A stretch of DNA of 64,000 bases from Salminus brasiliensis (Eukaryota > Chordata > Actinopteri > Characiformes > Bryconidae): positions 35,419,842 through 35,483,841 of the forward strand of contig NC_132880.1 in NCBI RefSeq assembly GCF_030463535.1, given 5' to 3'. Every line of letters starts with the position of its first letter. Position 1 is the first letter of the stretch. The translations under genes were made by a program, and so were the position numbers. The notes beneath the pieces were generated by a model. The model made no database searches. It was not told the DNA's origin and worked only from the letters and a program-made list of their open reading frames with translations. Shown here piece by piece: positions 49,744-60,376 of this stretch.

Positions 49744-49960
49744 GGTTGGTGTGGCGCAACAGATGAAACCACTAGCTGCCAGTGCGCTGTTACACCATGT
49801 TGGAGGACCAGGGTTCGGTTCCCAGTCTGGGCGCCCTACACCAATAAGAGTCCTTGGGCAAGACTCCTAACATTGCGTTGGCCCACTTCTGTAATATGAG
49901 TAACCATGTAAGTCACTCTGGATAAGAGCGCCAGCTAAATGCTGTAAAATGTAAATGTAG
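49744..49960 (+). mobile_element. SINE-like element with GTGGCGCAACAG head, copy 2
   Basis: GGTTGGTGTGGCGCAACAGA, a B-box-like GGTTCGGTTCC, ACACCAATAAGAGTCCTTGG and the tail AAGTCACTCTGGATAAGAGC then AAATGTAAATGTA. It aligns end to end with 11287-11512. Confidence 0.8.
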
Positions 49961-51379
49961 TTGATTTGTGCTGGTTGAATAGCATACCAGTTTTCGAAAT
50001 GCTGTTTTTCGCTGGTGATTAGTAAATTACAGTCTATTGCTAGTTTAAAACACATGCCAGTTTATACCCATGACAAGCTTTGCTGATCTATGCTATTTCT
50101 ACTCATTTACATCCACCTGTTTAACCTACAGCAGTTTAGCCAGTCATTTGTGTCAAATGTGTCCATTTTCTGAAAGCCATACTATGGTCACCCTTTACAT
50201 TCCAAGGTAAGGAATGTAAGGAACTTAAATATGTACTCTGAATAACACTTACACAGAGGTTATAGAATAAATAAATTAAATTAAGGCTTGGTTTTAGAAT
50301 GAACTCCACTCAGTGAGTTGATGCACCTGGATCTCAAACACAGGGCCGTGCAATCCTGTTCAATCCTCCACCATCCCCAAGGTCTAAGTTACTTTGATTC
50401 GTTTGGGCAAGCTTTAGTCCGATAACCAGGACTCTGGTTTATGTTATGTGTACATGTTATTCACATCACCTGTCAGCAGTTTTTGTGTTATATGAGATCG
50501 GTGTATACTGACCTTAGATTACTGCACTTTTTTTGACAGATTGGTAAATTTTAGAGCTATTCTACAAAAGCAGTAGTTTTACAAAAGCTATTCCACAGTA
50601 ATACTCCTTCAATATTGCAGCTATGAATGTACTTTTAAGAGACAGAAGTGGTTAACAGTTGAACTATGTGGAATTCGCCTGAAGCCTCATTCTCTCAGTA
50701 GTACAACATTTGGTGGGTCATTCAGTGCCGGGTCTGCCACAGGCCTTTTCCTAATTCTTTTAGGAAAGATTTGGCTTGAATGGTAACAAGAAACTTAGTC
50801 TATAATCAGCAGTCAACAAAGCCTTATAGCTGTAGACTGGGCAAATAAGCCCATGGGATTTTTGGACTATTTCTAGTAGGCCTAAGCTATTTGCCCCTTT
50901 CAAGCGTCAGCATGACTGTGGCCTAAAGCTCGGATTGGAATAAATGACATAGTTTTCTGATGAAAAAAACATGTGACTCATTTTTTAATTTGGGATGTCT
51001 TGTTCTTATTAAATTGTAAAAACTGAAAAGTCATTACTTGTCTTATTTTGGTCAGTATCATAAAAAACATGCATAAACACAACAGATAAGACATCTAATG
51101 AGAGACAGGCTTGAAATGACACAACAAACATATTCTATGCATGAAAGGGTTAGTTGAAAAATAATTTATCCATTTCAGTTCCCTAGTTTATAACATTTTT
51201 AGGTCCCTAAAGAACCATTTTTGTAAAATATTGAGTATAAAGAAAAAGAAACATGTTCAAAAACATCTATTTTACAAAATGAAGATGAAAAACCTAAGGA
51301 ATCAAAAGTGGTGCCCACTTTGCTCTATGCTCTCCCAAAAAACCCTTTGTAGCAATGAGCTTGGAGTAAACCACATATT

Positions 51380-51829
51380 CACTATATGTCCAAATGGTTG
51401 TGGACGCCTTTTCTAATGAATGCATGCAGCTACTTTAATTTGCATCATTGCTGACACACACAGCCTTTCTAGTCCCAATAAACAAAGTACTGCCAATAGA
51501 ATAGGACTCTCTTCAGCAGATAAACATGAACCTTTTGGCACCATGCCTAATGCCAAGTGTGGGTTTGAGGGATATAAAGGGGGATTGAGCTGTGGAGCAG
51601 TGGAACTGTATTATCTGGAGTAATGGTACTCCATCCAATCCAATACTTTTGGATTCAGTTGAGAATGAGGTGGAGGGGTGATAATCCAACATTCTGACCT
51701 TACCGGCACTCTTGTTGCTGAATGCAACCAAATCCTGACAGCAATATTCCAAAATTGTGTAGATGAATGAAACAATCCTAAAAGAAACAATGAATGAACA
51801 GGCGTCCTAATATTTTTGTCCACGTAGTG
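51380..51829 (+). mobile_element. Miniature DNA transposon with CACTATATG termini, copy 2
   Basis: Runs from CACTATATGTCCAAATGGTT to GGCGTCCTAATATTTTTGTC then CACGTAGTG, about 450 bp with imperfect inverted ends. Internal AATAGAATAGGACTCTCTTC, TGGCACCATGCCTAATGCCA and GAGCTGTGGAGCAGTGGAAC match the copy at 1039-1507. Non-coding. Confidence 0.8.
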
Positions 51830-52545
51830 TATGTATGTGATTATTATATTATGGGATAATTTTACTGTTATTACAGAAAGGCAAATGTGTTTTTGTTACA
51901 ACATATGTGTAATAACTAATGGTCAATGTTGGTGTGAATGCATGGGCTACGAACTCTTCTTTTTGTATGTTTCTGGTCACAGTTATAAGGATAGCTGGAA
52001 TATCAGCAGTGTGAAAAGTTGTTTGTTCTTCAAAGAAAAAAGGCTATTCTGTGAGATTTCCGCTAGGCTATGGATATTTTGTTCTGTAAACAATAATGCA
52101 TTTGTTCAGTAAGCTTTGCAATCTGTTTGGGGAATTAACTAAAATTCTTTGGCAAACCAAGCTGCTCCAGAGGCTATAACAAAAAAACACTCATGAAAGA
52201 CATTCCTTCAAAAAAAAGTGACCAGAAATATTTGTTAATGATATCTGTTTTCCAACATATTAGGCGTTTTAGTTGTTGTTGCAGTACAATATTGCCAGGA
52301 ATCCCCTCATTAATTATTCTATTTTATACCCATAGAATTAACTTGAAGCTCATTTAGTGACAGAAACCAATGTCTGTAAATAAGCTTACATATTTACAGT
52401 TCAGTAGAAATATACAAGCACTGGTCATAGTAAAAAAAGCAGGGTCTCCAAAAGCTACAGAGACGTTATACTTCCAGTAAGTGAAAGTTTGTGCTAAAGT
52501 CCTGAACGAAAATTTCAACATTTGAACACGACTACATCCGGCACA

Positions 52546-53222
52546 CCATCCAGCACATCATAAATTCAAAGGCACACTACTTGGCACATCCTAAACCAGC
52601 TGGCATACCATGTGGCACATCCTAAAGCCAATGGTGCACCATCTGGCACATCCTAAACCATCCAGCACATCATCCAGCACATCCTAAACCATCTGGCACA
52701 TCATCCAGCACATCCTAAACCATCTGGCACACCATCCAGCACATCCTAAACCATCCGGCACACCATTCAGCACATTCTAAACCATCTGGCACACCATCCA
52801 GCACATCCTAAACCATCCAGCACACCATCCAGCACATTCTAAACCATCTGGCACACCATCCAGCACATCCTAAACCATCTGGCACACCATCCAGCGCATC
52901 CTAAATTCAATCGCACATCATGCGGCACATCCTACTGCTAATGGCACATCATCTGGCACATCCTAAACCAGCCGGCACACCATCTGGCACACCATCTGGC
53001 ACATCCTAAACCAGCCAGCACACCATCCAGCACACCATCCGGCAAATCCTGGCATGCCATCCAGGATTGCCATTGCAAATCCTGGCATGCCATCTGGCAC
53101 ATTATAAAGCATATGGCACACCATCCGGCACATCCTAAACCAGCAAAATCTGGCACAGCAGCAACAACCAGTCCACGCAAATCCTTAACTAGCCAGCACA
53201 CCACCTGGCATATCCTACACCA
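52546..53222. repeat. 31-bp minisatellite array (left)
   Basis: About 20 units of a 31-bp consensus (CATCCAGCACATCCTAAACC plus ATCTGGCACAC) built from two related halves. In the centre (about 52690-52870) units alternate CACATCCTAAA and CACATTCTAAA, a 62-bp higher-order period. Edges are more diverged. An open minus frame runs through it (repetitive CARWCARWCAGW-like residues); it is a by-product of the repeat. Confidence 0.95.
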
Positions 53223-53660
53223 GGATCTTTAAAAACGGCAAAAACTTCCTTACCTTTGAATAGAGGTCAATGTAAAAGTCATTTTGAAGCACTCCTATTG
53301 GTCCATTCATGTAGATTAAGATATTTTTTAATCTACACCCTGGACAGATCAAAACTTCTCAGGTGTCCAAAACCATTAACCAGAATAACATGCTATAATT
53401 AATCAACACCTGAGTAGTCACAAGACTGTTTTTCACTACAGCAGTTGTGATTTTAGTCTGTACACTTTCTGCAGCGCGTTCAAGGTGTCTGGTACGTTTT
53501 TCCGCATCTGGTGCATTTTTACACACGGTGTGCAAAACAACGGAAAAAGTGTAGTACACTTAACGATAAGTATTATTGTCTTCTTTTAGTGCTGTAACAT
53601 GTTGATAAATGCCTCCATATGCTTCACCACCAACATGCAACGCTAATGTGGAAAGTCTTA

Positions 53661-53687
53661 AATGTAATGTAATGTAATGTAATGTGG
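53661..53687. repeat. (AATGT)n microsatellite
   Basis: Five AATGT units at the inner boundary of the left arm of the foldback-like structure. Confidence 0.85.
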
Positions 53688-53692
53688 AAAGT

Positions 53693-53965
53693 CCTACATT
53701 GCCCCAAAAGACATACATGCAGTATCAGTAAAGGTGCACGTATTTGGCATTGCACTATGTACAGCATAATGTGTCCTCTGCATTTCACCCATCTGTGGTA
53801 GTGAACACACACACAGAGAGCGGTGGGCAGCCAACTCTAGCGCCTGAGGAGCAGAGAGGGTGAAGGGCCCTTGCTCAAGTGGCAGCTTGCCGAGCCCGGT
53901 TACCGAACCCACAACCCTGTCATCAATAGCCTAGAGCTCTAACACTGAGCCACCACAGTGGCAGA
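53693..53965 (-). mobile_element. tRNA-derived SINE, copy 3
   Basis: Minus-strand copy of the 15645/47561 family: the plus strand reads GTAAAGGTGCACG, GTGTCCTCTGCATTTCACCC, GGCAGCTTGCCGAGCC and CTGAGCCACCACAGTG. The A and B boxes are decayed. It is inserted in the centre of the foldback-like structure. Confidence 0.85.
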
Positions 53966-54523
53966 TTCAACTGCGTCTGGTTTTGGAGCATCACAATCGA
54001 TTACACTAACATTTAATTTCTGATTTGTTCTCATTTGACTATTTATACATCGATTCATAAGCACTAAGCCTCATGTTCTGCTATTCCAAGTGATATAAAT
54101 GTTTCTGTCTTTTCCAAAGAGGTCCAGTTTTATGTCATCTGTCACAATATGAGACACATGCTGTACCTTATGACCAACAGCAAACTATGTTTAACACTAA
54201 TTGTACTCTATTTTAAGGTATACCGGTTACTTGACTGGTCTAAACAACTTTGTTTAACTTGACAGATGAAGCTAACAGTATTAAACATTATATGGAGCTT
54301 TTTGATGTAACATGAGATACAGCATGTAGAAAAGCAGAAAGCTGCACTGCAAAAAGAAGAGGCTGGCTAAGAAAAGTGAATATTTGTTAGTGACAATATT
54401 TAGGCTTTAATTGTTTAAATGTCTTAACATGCCACCTCTTGTTTGAACCAATCCATTTCCAAGTGAGCTAAAACTGAATTGGCACTCATTTAACTTCTGC
54501 ATCTATGCATTTTCAAGCGGCTT

Positions 54524-54740
54524 GGGCAACGTAGGACTCCATCTGCGCTTCGTGTTGGTAGTGAGGCCCGAATCGACACGCTAATCAACACCTTACAGCA
54601 CCTTCATTTTCCCCTGTTTTGTTCACCGTGCGTAAAAACGCATCAGACGCGCACTGCTGCTCGTTTTATTTTAATGGACCTATATCTACATGTTATCTTA
54701 AATAACTTGGGACATGGCACCTCTTGTTTGAAAACGTTCA
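54524..54740 (+). repeat. Third copy of the arm module
   Basis: GGGCAACGTAGGACTCCATC, CGTGTTGGTAGTGAGGC, CTGTTTTGTTCACCGTGCGT and AAAAACGCATCAGACGCG parallel 55261-55450 (same orientation) and the left arm (inverted). ACATG(C/G)CACCTCTTGTTTG at 54428 and 54713 forms a further direct pair around it. Confidence 0.7.
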
Positions 54741-55384
54741 TTTTAAAGTAAACAAAAATATCACAGCATGTGACTGAAAGGGCTTTCTTGTAGTCGAGGT
54801 GTGCCCTGTTAAATTTACCATTTGAACAGTCGACCACTCTGAATGTCCACTCTTGGTCTGAGCCCTTGATCCAGCCTGTGAACACAAATGATAAAAATAA
54901 AAATGATAAAAATGATAAACCAACAGAGAACACGGAGCTGCTTATGGGGGAAAAGAAAGCTCAGAAAAAACGGGAAATTGGTGCGAGCATAAGCACTGGA
55001 CCGACCCAGTACAACAAATCAGCATGTCCTGAAATAGAAACTAACCACTGGTAACAACCAGACGTGCCCAGAAACATTGTGTGTGAGTTGTGAAGATTCG
55101 TGAAGAACTGTCTTACAGCAGCCGGCAAATCGTGAGATATCTGGACTAGGGTTAAATTTACAGCTCATTTGGAGTTCTGTGTTTATAAATGTATGTGTAA
55201 ATAGTCCAATAATTTAACTTGAATTCGCCACCGTGAGACTGATGCATGTGTGCATTTTAGGGCAACGTAGGACTTCCCACATTAGCCCTGCGTGTTGGTG
55301 GTGAAGCATATATGGACAGGTTTATCGTTACAGCACAGAGACAAAAAACTGTATTTATCCTTGAGTGTACTTCCCTTTCTCTTG

Positions 55385-55450
55385 TTTTGTGCACCGTGCG
55401 CAAAAACGCCCAAAATGCGTAAAAACGCACGAAATGCGTAAAAACGCACC
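55385..55450 (+). repeat. Short tandem AAAAACGC repeat
   Basis: Four close repeats of GCGTAAAAACGCAC-like sequence in the right arm of the foldback-like structure; the left arm has two diverged equivalents. Confidence 0.75.
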
Positions 55451-56154
55451 AGGCGCCTTAATGCCCTGCTGAAATAAAAAAACAATCATGTGACCACATC
55501 TCAGGTTTGATTAATTATAGCATATTAATCTGATAAATGGTTCTGGACCCTGCCACCCTGGGAAGTCCTTAAACTGTCCAGGGTGTAGATTTAAACAGAT
55601 CTTAATCTACATGTTAAAGTGCACTCATCATGTCTCATCATATCCAAAACCTGAAAACACTCCTGCAGATCATACAAGGTACCCTACTTTACTGACACAC
55701 TCTCTTTACTGTTCACAGAAGGAAAGAAAAGTGAGCTAAAAACGGGAGATTGTTTGATGTTTTAAAACTTTAAAACTAAGTGCAACTCAACCCTGTGTAT
55801 AAATATCATATTTAAAATGTATGTCTCAATTCTTGCTGTTTTCCGCTTTCCACTGACTGATTCTGAATCTGACAGTTGTAAGTTGAACTTTGTGATGAAT
55901 GGACCAATAGAAGTGCTCCAAAATGTCTTGCTTTGCAATCACATTTAGTTGCTGTTTTGAAGATACTATGTTTTTGTTCCATGACAGCAACCATATGTAA
56001 ATTAGGTTGACCAGCATTCCAGTTTTAAAAAACACAATATTTTCAGATTTCTTTGTTGGTGACCTGCTATACTCCTTTTTCTATCCTGTTACCAGGGATC
56101 ATGAACTTTCTATCCTGTTACCAGACTCATCTTTCTCTATTTTAAAAGAATGCT

Positions 56155-56252
56155 CTCAATGTGCCAGTTGGTGTGCCACCTACTGTGAGATGTGCTGGTT
56201 GGTGTGCCGGCTGCTTTAGGGTGTGTCGGTTGTTGTGCCGGCTGCTTTAAGA
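56155..56252. repeat. 31-bp minisatellite remnant (right, inverted)
   Basis: Roughly three units reading GTGCCAGTTGGTGTGCCACC, GTGCTGGTTGGTGTGCCGGC and TGTTGTGCCGGCTGCTTTAA are the reverse complement of the left array unit. They lie at the mirrored position. Confidence 0.7.
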
Positions 56253-56299
56253 GTAACACAAGTGTCAAGTGAAGTGCAGAAGTGCATTTGTGAGGTCAG

Positions 56300-57085
56300 A
56301 CACTGATGTTGGATGAGAAGGCCTGGCTCACGTCTCCTGTCTCCCCTCTAATTAATCCCAAAGGTGTTGAGGTCAGGAGGTCTACACCAAACTCGCCTAT
56401 CCATGTCTTTATGGACCTTGCTTTGTGCATTGGTGCGCAGTCATGTTGGAACAGGAAGGGGCCATCCCCAAACTGTTCTCTTGGTATGCTGAAGCATTAA
56501 GAGTTCCTTTCACTGGAACTAAGAGGCTGAACCCAACTAATGAAAAACAACCCCACACCATAATCCCCCCTCCACCAAACTTTACACTTGGCACAGTGCA
56601 GTCAGACTAGTACTGTACTCCTGGCAACCGCCAAACCCAGACTCGTCTATCATCCGAACAAGGACTTGCCATACAGAGAAGCGTGATCTCCACCGCTCTA
56701 GAGTCCAGTGGCGGCCTGCTGTACACCACCGCATCCGACGCTTTGCATTGCGCTTGGTGATGTCAGGCTTGGATGCAGCTGCTCGTCCATGGAAACAAGC
56801 TTCCGCTGACCCCGCTTTGTAATTTTACATGTCCTACCACTTTGTGGCTGAGTTGTTGTCATTCCCAGTCGCTCCCACTTTGTTATAATACCACTGACAG
56901 TCGACTGTGGAATATTTAGTTGCGAGGAAATTTCATGACTGGACTGTTGCACAGGTGGCATCCTATCACGGTACCACGCTGGAATTCACTGAGCGACCCG
57001 TTCTTTCAGTCTGCATGCCTAGGTGCTTGGTTTCATACACCTGAGGCCATGGAATTGATTGCAACACCTGAATTCAATGATTTGG
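56300..57085 (-). pseudogene. Tc1-like transposon, decayed transposase gene
   Basis: The minus strand encodes an N-terminal helix-turn-helix piece at 56961-56830 (SSQLNIPQSTVSGIITKWER) and, further on, a central DDE-domain stretch at 56594-56409 ([28 protein letters not shown]). Between and after these, frameshifts and stops break the frame; the tail near 56410 still shows HQCTKQGP from the NDCAPVHKA-type region. The plus strand near 57040-57100 (GGAATTGATTGCAACACCTG) marks the outer end. Dead copy, different family from the CAGTGGCAT and CAGTTGAA types in this window. Confidence 0.85.
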
Positions 57086-57107
57086 ATGCGGGAGTGAATA
57101 CTTCAAG

Positions 57108-57240
57108 TTCAAGTTTCAAGTTTATTTGTCATTTGCACAACATGTCAGGACATTTATGCATTGAAATGCTTGTGCTGAGGCTCAGGTTGATGCTCTACAG
57201 GAGGATAAAACTATATACATACTAAACATATTATTATAAA
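57108..57240 (+). repeat. Dispersed repeat fragment
   Basis: AAGTTTCAAGTTTATTTGTC, ATTTGCACAACATGTCAGG and GAAATGCTTGTGCTGAGG are typical of 3' ends of fish retroposons. It is short and truncated, directly after the Tc1-like remnant. Confidence 0.45.
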
Positions 57241-57479
57241 TAAAGTTCTATTAAAAATTATATTAAATAAATACAAAATATACACAAAATACAGAATATA
57301 CAAATCTGTAGAAATTCTCTGATATGTACACTTATGTATATTTTTGGCAATATATAATGTATATAGTATTTATGGGTGGACCTATTGGGCCTGTTGGACC
57401 CAATTATACCATCGCCACCACAGACTGTATATTGGAGGCCAGTCTTTACACTGGTTACTGCTCTTACGGTGTTGTAACA

Positions 57480-57768
57480 GTCTCCCATAGTGTAACGTTA
57501 CTGGAGCCCGTCCTTATTGGTTCTTTTGGTGTTTATATCGTTACTGCCTCTTGAATCTGAAAGCTCATTGGCTGTTTCGTATGCTAGCCCCGCCCACACC
57601 CTCAGACTCTCCGCTCCCTCATTGATCTTCTCGGCTGAGCTGCCATTTCTTCTTTACCCGAGTCCTGAGCACTGGAAGCTAGCGTGTTCTCCAGCTCCCG
57701 TTACCCAGGCATATGGCAACAACAGCCTCCTTTCTTTCTTGTACCAGTGTCCCCACCACTCTTTAAAA
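57480..57768 (+). promoter_or_regulatory. azin1 promoter region and start of leader exon 1
   Basis: An inverted CCAAT motif (ATTGG) lies at about 57568, a CCCCGCCC GC box at about 57587, and a second CCAAT-like ATTGA near 57621. No TATA box is seen at the expected place. The transcription start is unknown but must be upstream of 57823, where leader exon 1 ends with CAC/GTAAGT. CpG-rich sequence continues into intron 1. Confidence 0.5.
57713..57766 (+). CDS. Possible AUG uORF in azin1 leader (17 codons)
   Basis: ATG at 57713 opens a 17-residue frame (MATTASFLSCTSVPTTL) that ends TAA at 57764-57766, two bases before the ATT at 57769 proposed as uCC start. The ATG context is weak. It is in the mRNA only if transcription starts upstream of it. 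Confidence 0.4.
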   Translation: MATTASFLSCTSVPTTL

Positions 57769-59880
57769 ATTCCGCCGAAAAAGAGAAGACGATTTTCCAA
57801 ATCTTTCAGGCCGTTATCTCACGTAAGTACGGGGGTTTCTGTGGCGGACTCCATCCCGCCAATGTTGAGCTTCTTGAGGGAACGAGCAGCCGTACAACAT
57901 GGCGGCGGCGCCTGCTGCTGTTGTCGTCCCTCGCTGATAGAGACCTTTGCTTGTTGGGGTGTTTAGGACGGCTCTAGAAGGGGTTCGTGGTGGTAGATTT
58001 TAGACATAAACCACGGTAATGTGTTTGTAGGGCTTGAAGGTTGTTGGGTGTGGGTGAAAGTGACACATGCACGTTGAGGACGTTTGGCCGTTGATTCATT
58101 CGGGTAGCTAAATCCGGGAGCTTGTGACATGTATTATGGTTAACTTGGCGTGTAGGGAGCGGAGGTTTTAGAGGACGATGGTAAAAAGAGGAAGGGGGGA
58201 TATCTGACTTTTTACCTTCTGTTAGGATCGGGGGATGCTTCGCTAGCTAAATGATCCGGCTGCTTTTAAGAAGTTGTGTGTTTTGCGGGCGGATTTGTGG
58301 GGACCCGTGACAGGCTGAAGTCCTACGTCAGCGCGTTGGTGAAACACCATGAACTTACACACCATGTTCTCGCTGGTTGCGCAACTCTTTATTATGCCAG
58401 GAAAACGTTTACTAGTGCATACTTTAATCAGACAGGATGGCCAGTTAGTTTTTCTTCTTAAGGATTAACAGCTAACACAGGTTTATTCTCTAAAGAGAAA
58501 TCTGCTGTCGTTACCCAAATGTCCCCCTGTCAAAAGTTACTGTAGTGACACTCCAGGCATTTGTACAGCTATTTCCATATGAATCAAATAATAAATCCAC
58601 ACTCCCAACATTTACATTACTTTTACATGTATGTACATCTCTCATCCAGACCGGCTGACATTGAAATCATGTTACCCAGGCAGGCAAATGTGGAGTTAAG
58701 AGCTTTGCCCAGTGACTCTTATTAGTGTAGGGTGTTGCGCCTGCCTAGTCTGGGATGCAAACTTCTCTCTGCCAGAGGGAGGGTGGTGTTGTTACAGTGT
58801 TGTTACCCACTACATTACACCACCCTACTACAAGGATATTTCTGAAGGTGACACTTTTTGTGGACTGTGCAGTGCTACAGCAGGCATATAGTATTGGGAG
58901 TGTACTGTAAGGATAGAGAGTAAAAGTCTTATAGTAGCATTATTACAGATCTTTTTTTTAATATATATATATTTATTTATTTATTTACAATCAGAGTTTA
59001 AGACTCTTGAGACTTATATCTATATTCTGTGTAATTAACTTGTTCAGACTGACAGCGTCTTCCCACTACTAAGATCTTTCTTTAATGAGCTTGTGATTTA
59101 GGTCTGGGTTGTGAGGGTTAGTCAGTTTGTTCCTGAACTCATTTGTACATCTGATCATCTTGGTCTTGGGTCTCATGTTCAGACGCCCGATATCCATGTC
59201 ATCACTGCTCCTATATCACAATTTGCAACAATTCTTGCGCTGTATTTGGCAGAACTCTGGTCTCGGTGGAGTCCATTTCACATCTACAATAGGTCTGGTT
59301 TCTCCTTCTTAGGAGAGACAAAAATAGGTACCAAATGTTGCACAACCCCCCCCACCCCAAACTCAGGACGACAAAAAAAAAAAAAACAGTGACCAAATAT
59401 ATATTAATTCTATAAGTCCATGCAAATCCACTGATTTGCATGCTTTACCCACAATCTTTATCATATACAATGTTTGAATGCTACCCAACAGCTTGGTTTG
59501 TGGTTGTTTTTTGTCTGGACAAATGGCGTCAAGGGAAGACAAATGGTTTTGGGTTTTGTGCCGATGCCCAAAACCGGTGAGACTACTGTAAACCAACCCT
59601 TATTACCCTTATTACCACATTTAGGATTTGTTACACAGTTTGCAGGGATGTTACTTTACTTACAGTTCAGGATTGTTTTGTTGTTGTTGTTTTATAAGCT
59701 ACATTCTCAATGATTTAGACTGTTTAGTTATCTGCAATCTCAATCATCTACTCTTTTTTGTCCTGACAGGGCTCCCCTCTTTCTGTGCAAGTGTATAAGA
59801 GGTACCCAGAAGGCCTAGGGGAGGCGCTCTACCGCGAGCAGTTCGACTTCAACGCCGAGCCACCTTGGGATCCTAGTTGA
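57769..59880 (+). CDS. azin1 upstream conserved coding region (uCC)
   Basis: Leader exon 1 (to 57822, CAC/GTAAGT) joins leader exon 2 (59770 on, after CTGACAG) in one open frame ending TGA at 59878-59880. From the in-frame ATT at 57769 it encodes 54 residues: 18 basic residues' worth in exon 1 (PPKKRRRFSKSFRPLSH) and 36 in exon 2, ending REQFDFNAEPPWDPS. In mammals the AZIN1 uCC starts at a near-cognate AUU, and polyamines stall elongating ribosomes at its PPW codons, queuing ribosomes and shifting initiation. Here PPW is at 59860-59868. The frame has no AUG in the spliced part, so ORF tools miss it. Confidence 0.85.
57823..59769. other. azin1 leader intron 1
   Basis: CpG-rich for the first few hundred bases, then AT-rich. 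It contains a SINE-type remnant (58600-58812) and a TTTA-type run near 58965-58985. No exon is called inside. Confidence 0.6.
58600..58812 (-). mobile_element. SINE-like remnant, minus orientation
   Basis: CATTTACATTACTTTTACAT, TTGCCCAGTGACTCTTATTA, GTGTAGGGTGTTGCGCC and AGTCTGGGATGCAAACTTC are the reversed parts (tail, CCAATAAGAGTC, B-box region) of the GTGGCGCAACAG family at 11287 and 49744. Diverged. Confidence 0.6.
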
Positions 59881-60376
59881 TAGCGGGAGAGGTCCATCTC
59901 CCAGCTTGTCCATGTGAGTGGTCCGGTCCCCAACTATTAATATCTTCATGCTTAGGCATACGTTATAGATTCATGTAATACAGCAGCCTGTAGACTGATA
60001 GAGCCAGTCATGTAAGAAATAATTTTAAAAGCATAGCTGAAGTAGACGTGTTCAATCATTCTTGGCATTCTTTGGCCTTATTAGCTTGTAGGTTTAGACT
60101 ATGAACAGTTGAGAGCCAAAGTGCACAGTTAGACATCCGCTAAATATTGACCTAAATCAGTATGCCTGCAAACTGCCAGCGTCTGGAAAATGTCTGACTG
60201 TTCTTATATACATGTCTACCGGCTATACATGTCTGTACGTGTCTGTTGCATGTCTGTACAGTTTATTAGTGTTGTATAAACACATGTTGTGCTCTCTCTT
60301 TGCAGTTTGTTGCATATTTACCGGACCCCAAAATAAACTCTCTTTATGATTGTCGGATCTGCGGACTACGGTTGAG
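59881..60376 (+). other. azin1: azin1 leader exons 2 and 3, non-coding parts, and intron
   Basis: Leader exon 2 runs to a CAT/GTGAGT donor at 59913. Exon 3 starts at 60306 after TCTTTGCAG and contains 71 bases of leader before the azin1 start codon. A 9-codon AUG uORF (MIVGSADYG) at 60346-60375 ends one base before the main ATG. Confidence 0.75.

Larger units (their letters stand above)
49223..52545. other. atp6v1c1-azin1 spacer, left part
   Basis: No gene is recognised. A SINE-like copy (49744-49960) and a full miniature element (51380-51829) are listed separately; the rest is AT-rich sequence with no open frame of interest. Confidence 0.55.
52546..56252. mobile_element. Foldback-like long inverted-repeat structure, about 3.7 kb
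   Basis: The left arm (minisatellite 52546-53222 then 53275-53663) and right arm (55264-55640, 55890-55925, then a minisatellite remnant at 56155-56252) are inverted copies in matching order. Paired motifs include CTACACCCTGGACAG (53332) with CTGTCCAGGGTGTAG (55576), TTGGTCCATTCAT with ATGAATGGACCAATAG, and GCTTCACCACCAACATGCA with TGCGTGTTGGTGGTGAAGC. The right arm has about 250 bp not in the left. No transposase is seen in the 1.6-kb centre. Terminal limits and target duplications are not resolved. Confidence 0.65.

Noticed and set aside
52938-53204. Minus-strand open frame with repeated CARWCAGW-like residues
   Set aside because: It is the translation of the 31-bp minisatellite; no start context, splice sites or family.
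52546-53222. CRISPR-like array of short repeats
   Set aside because: Units are contiguous without unique spacers and variants alternate; it is a eukaryotic minisatellite in a vertebrate genome.
57896-57934. Short frame MAAAPAAVVVPR in good context within azin1 leader intron 1
   Set aside because: It lies past the CAC/GTAAGT donor and so is intronic in the model; it would matter only for an alternative promoter, for which there is no evidence.
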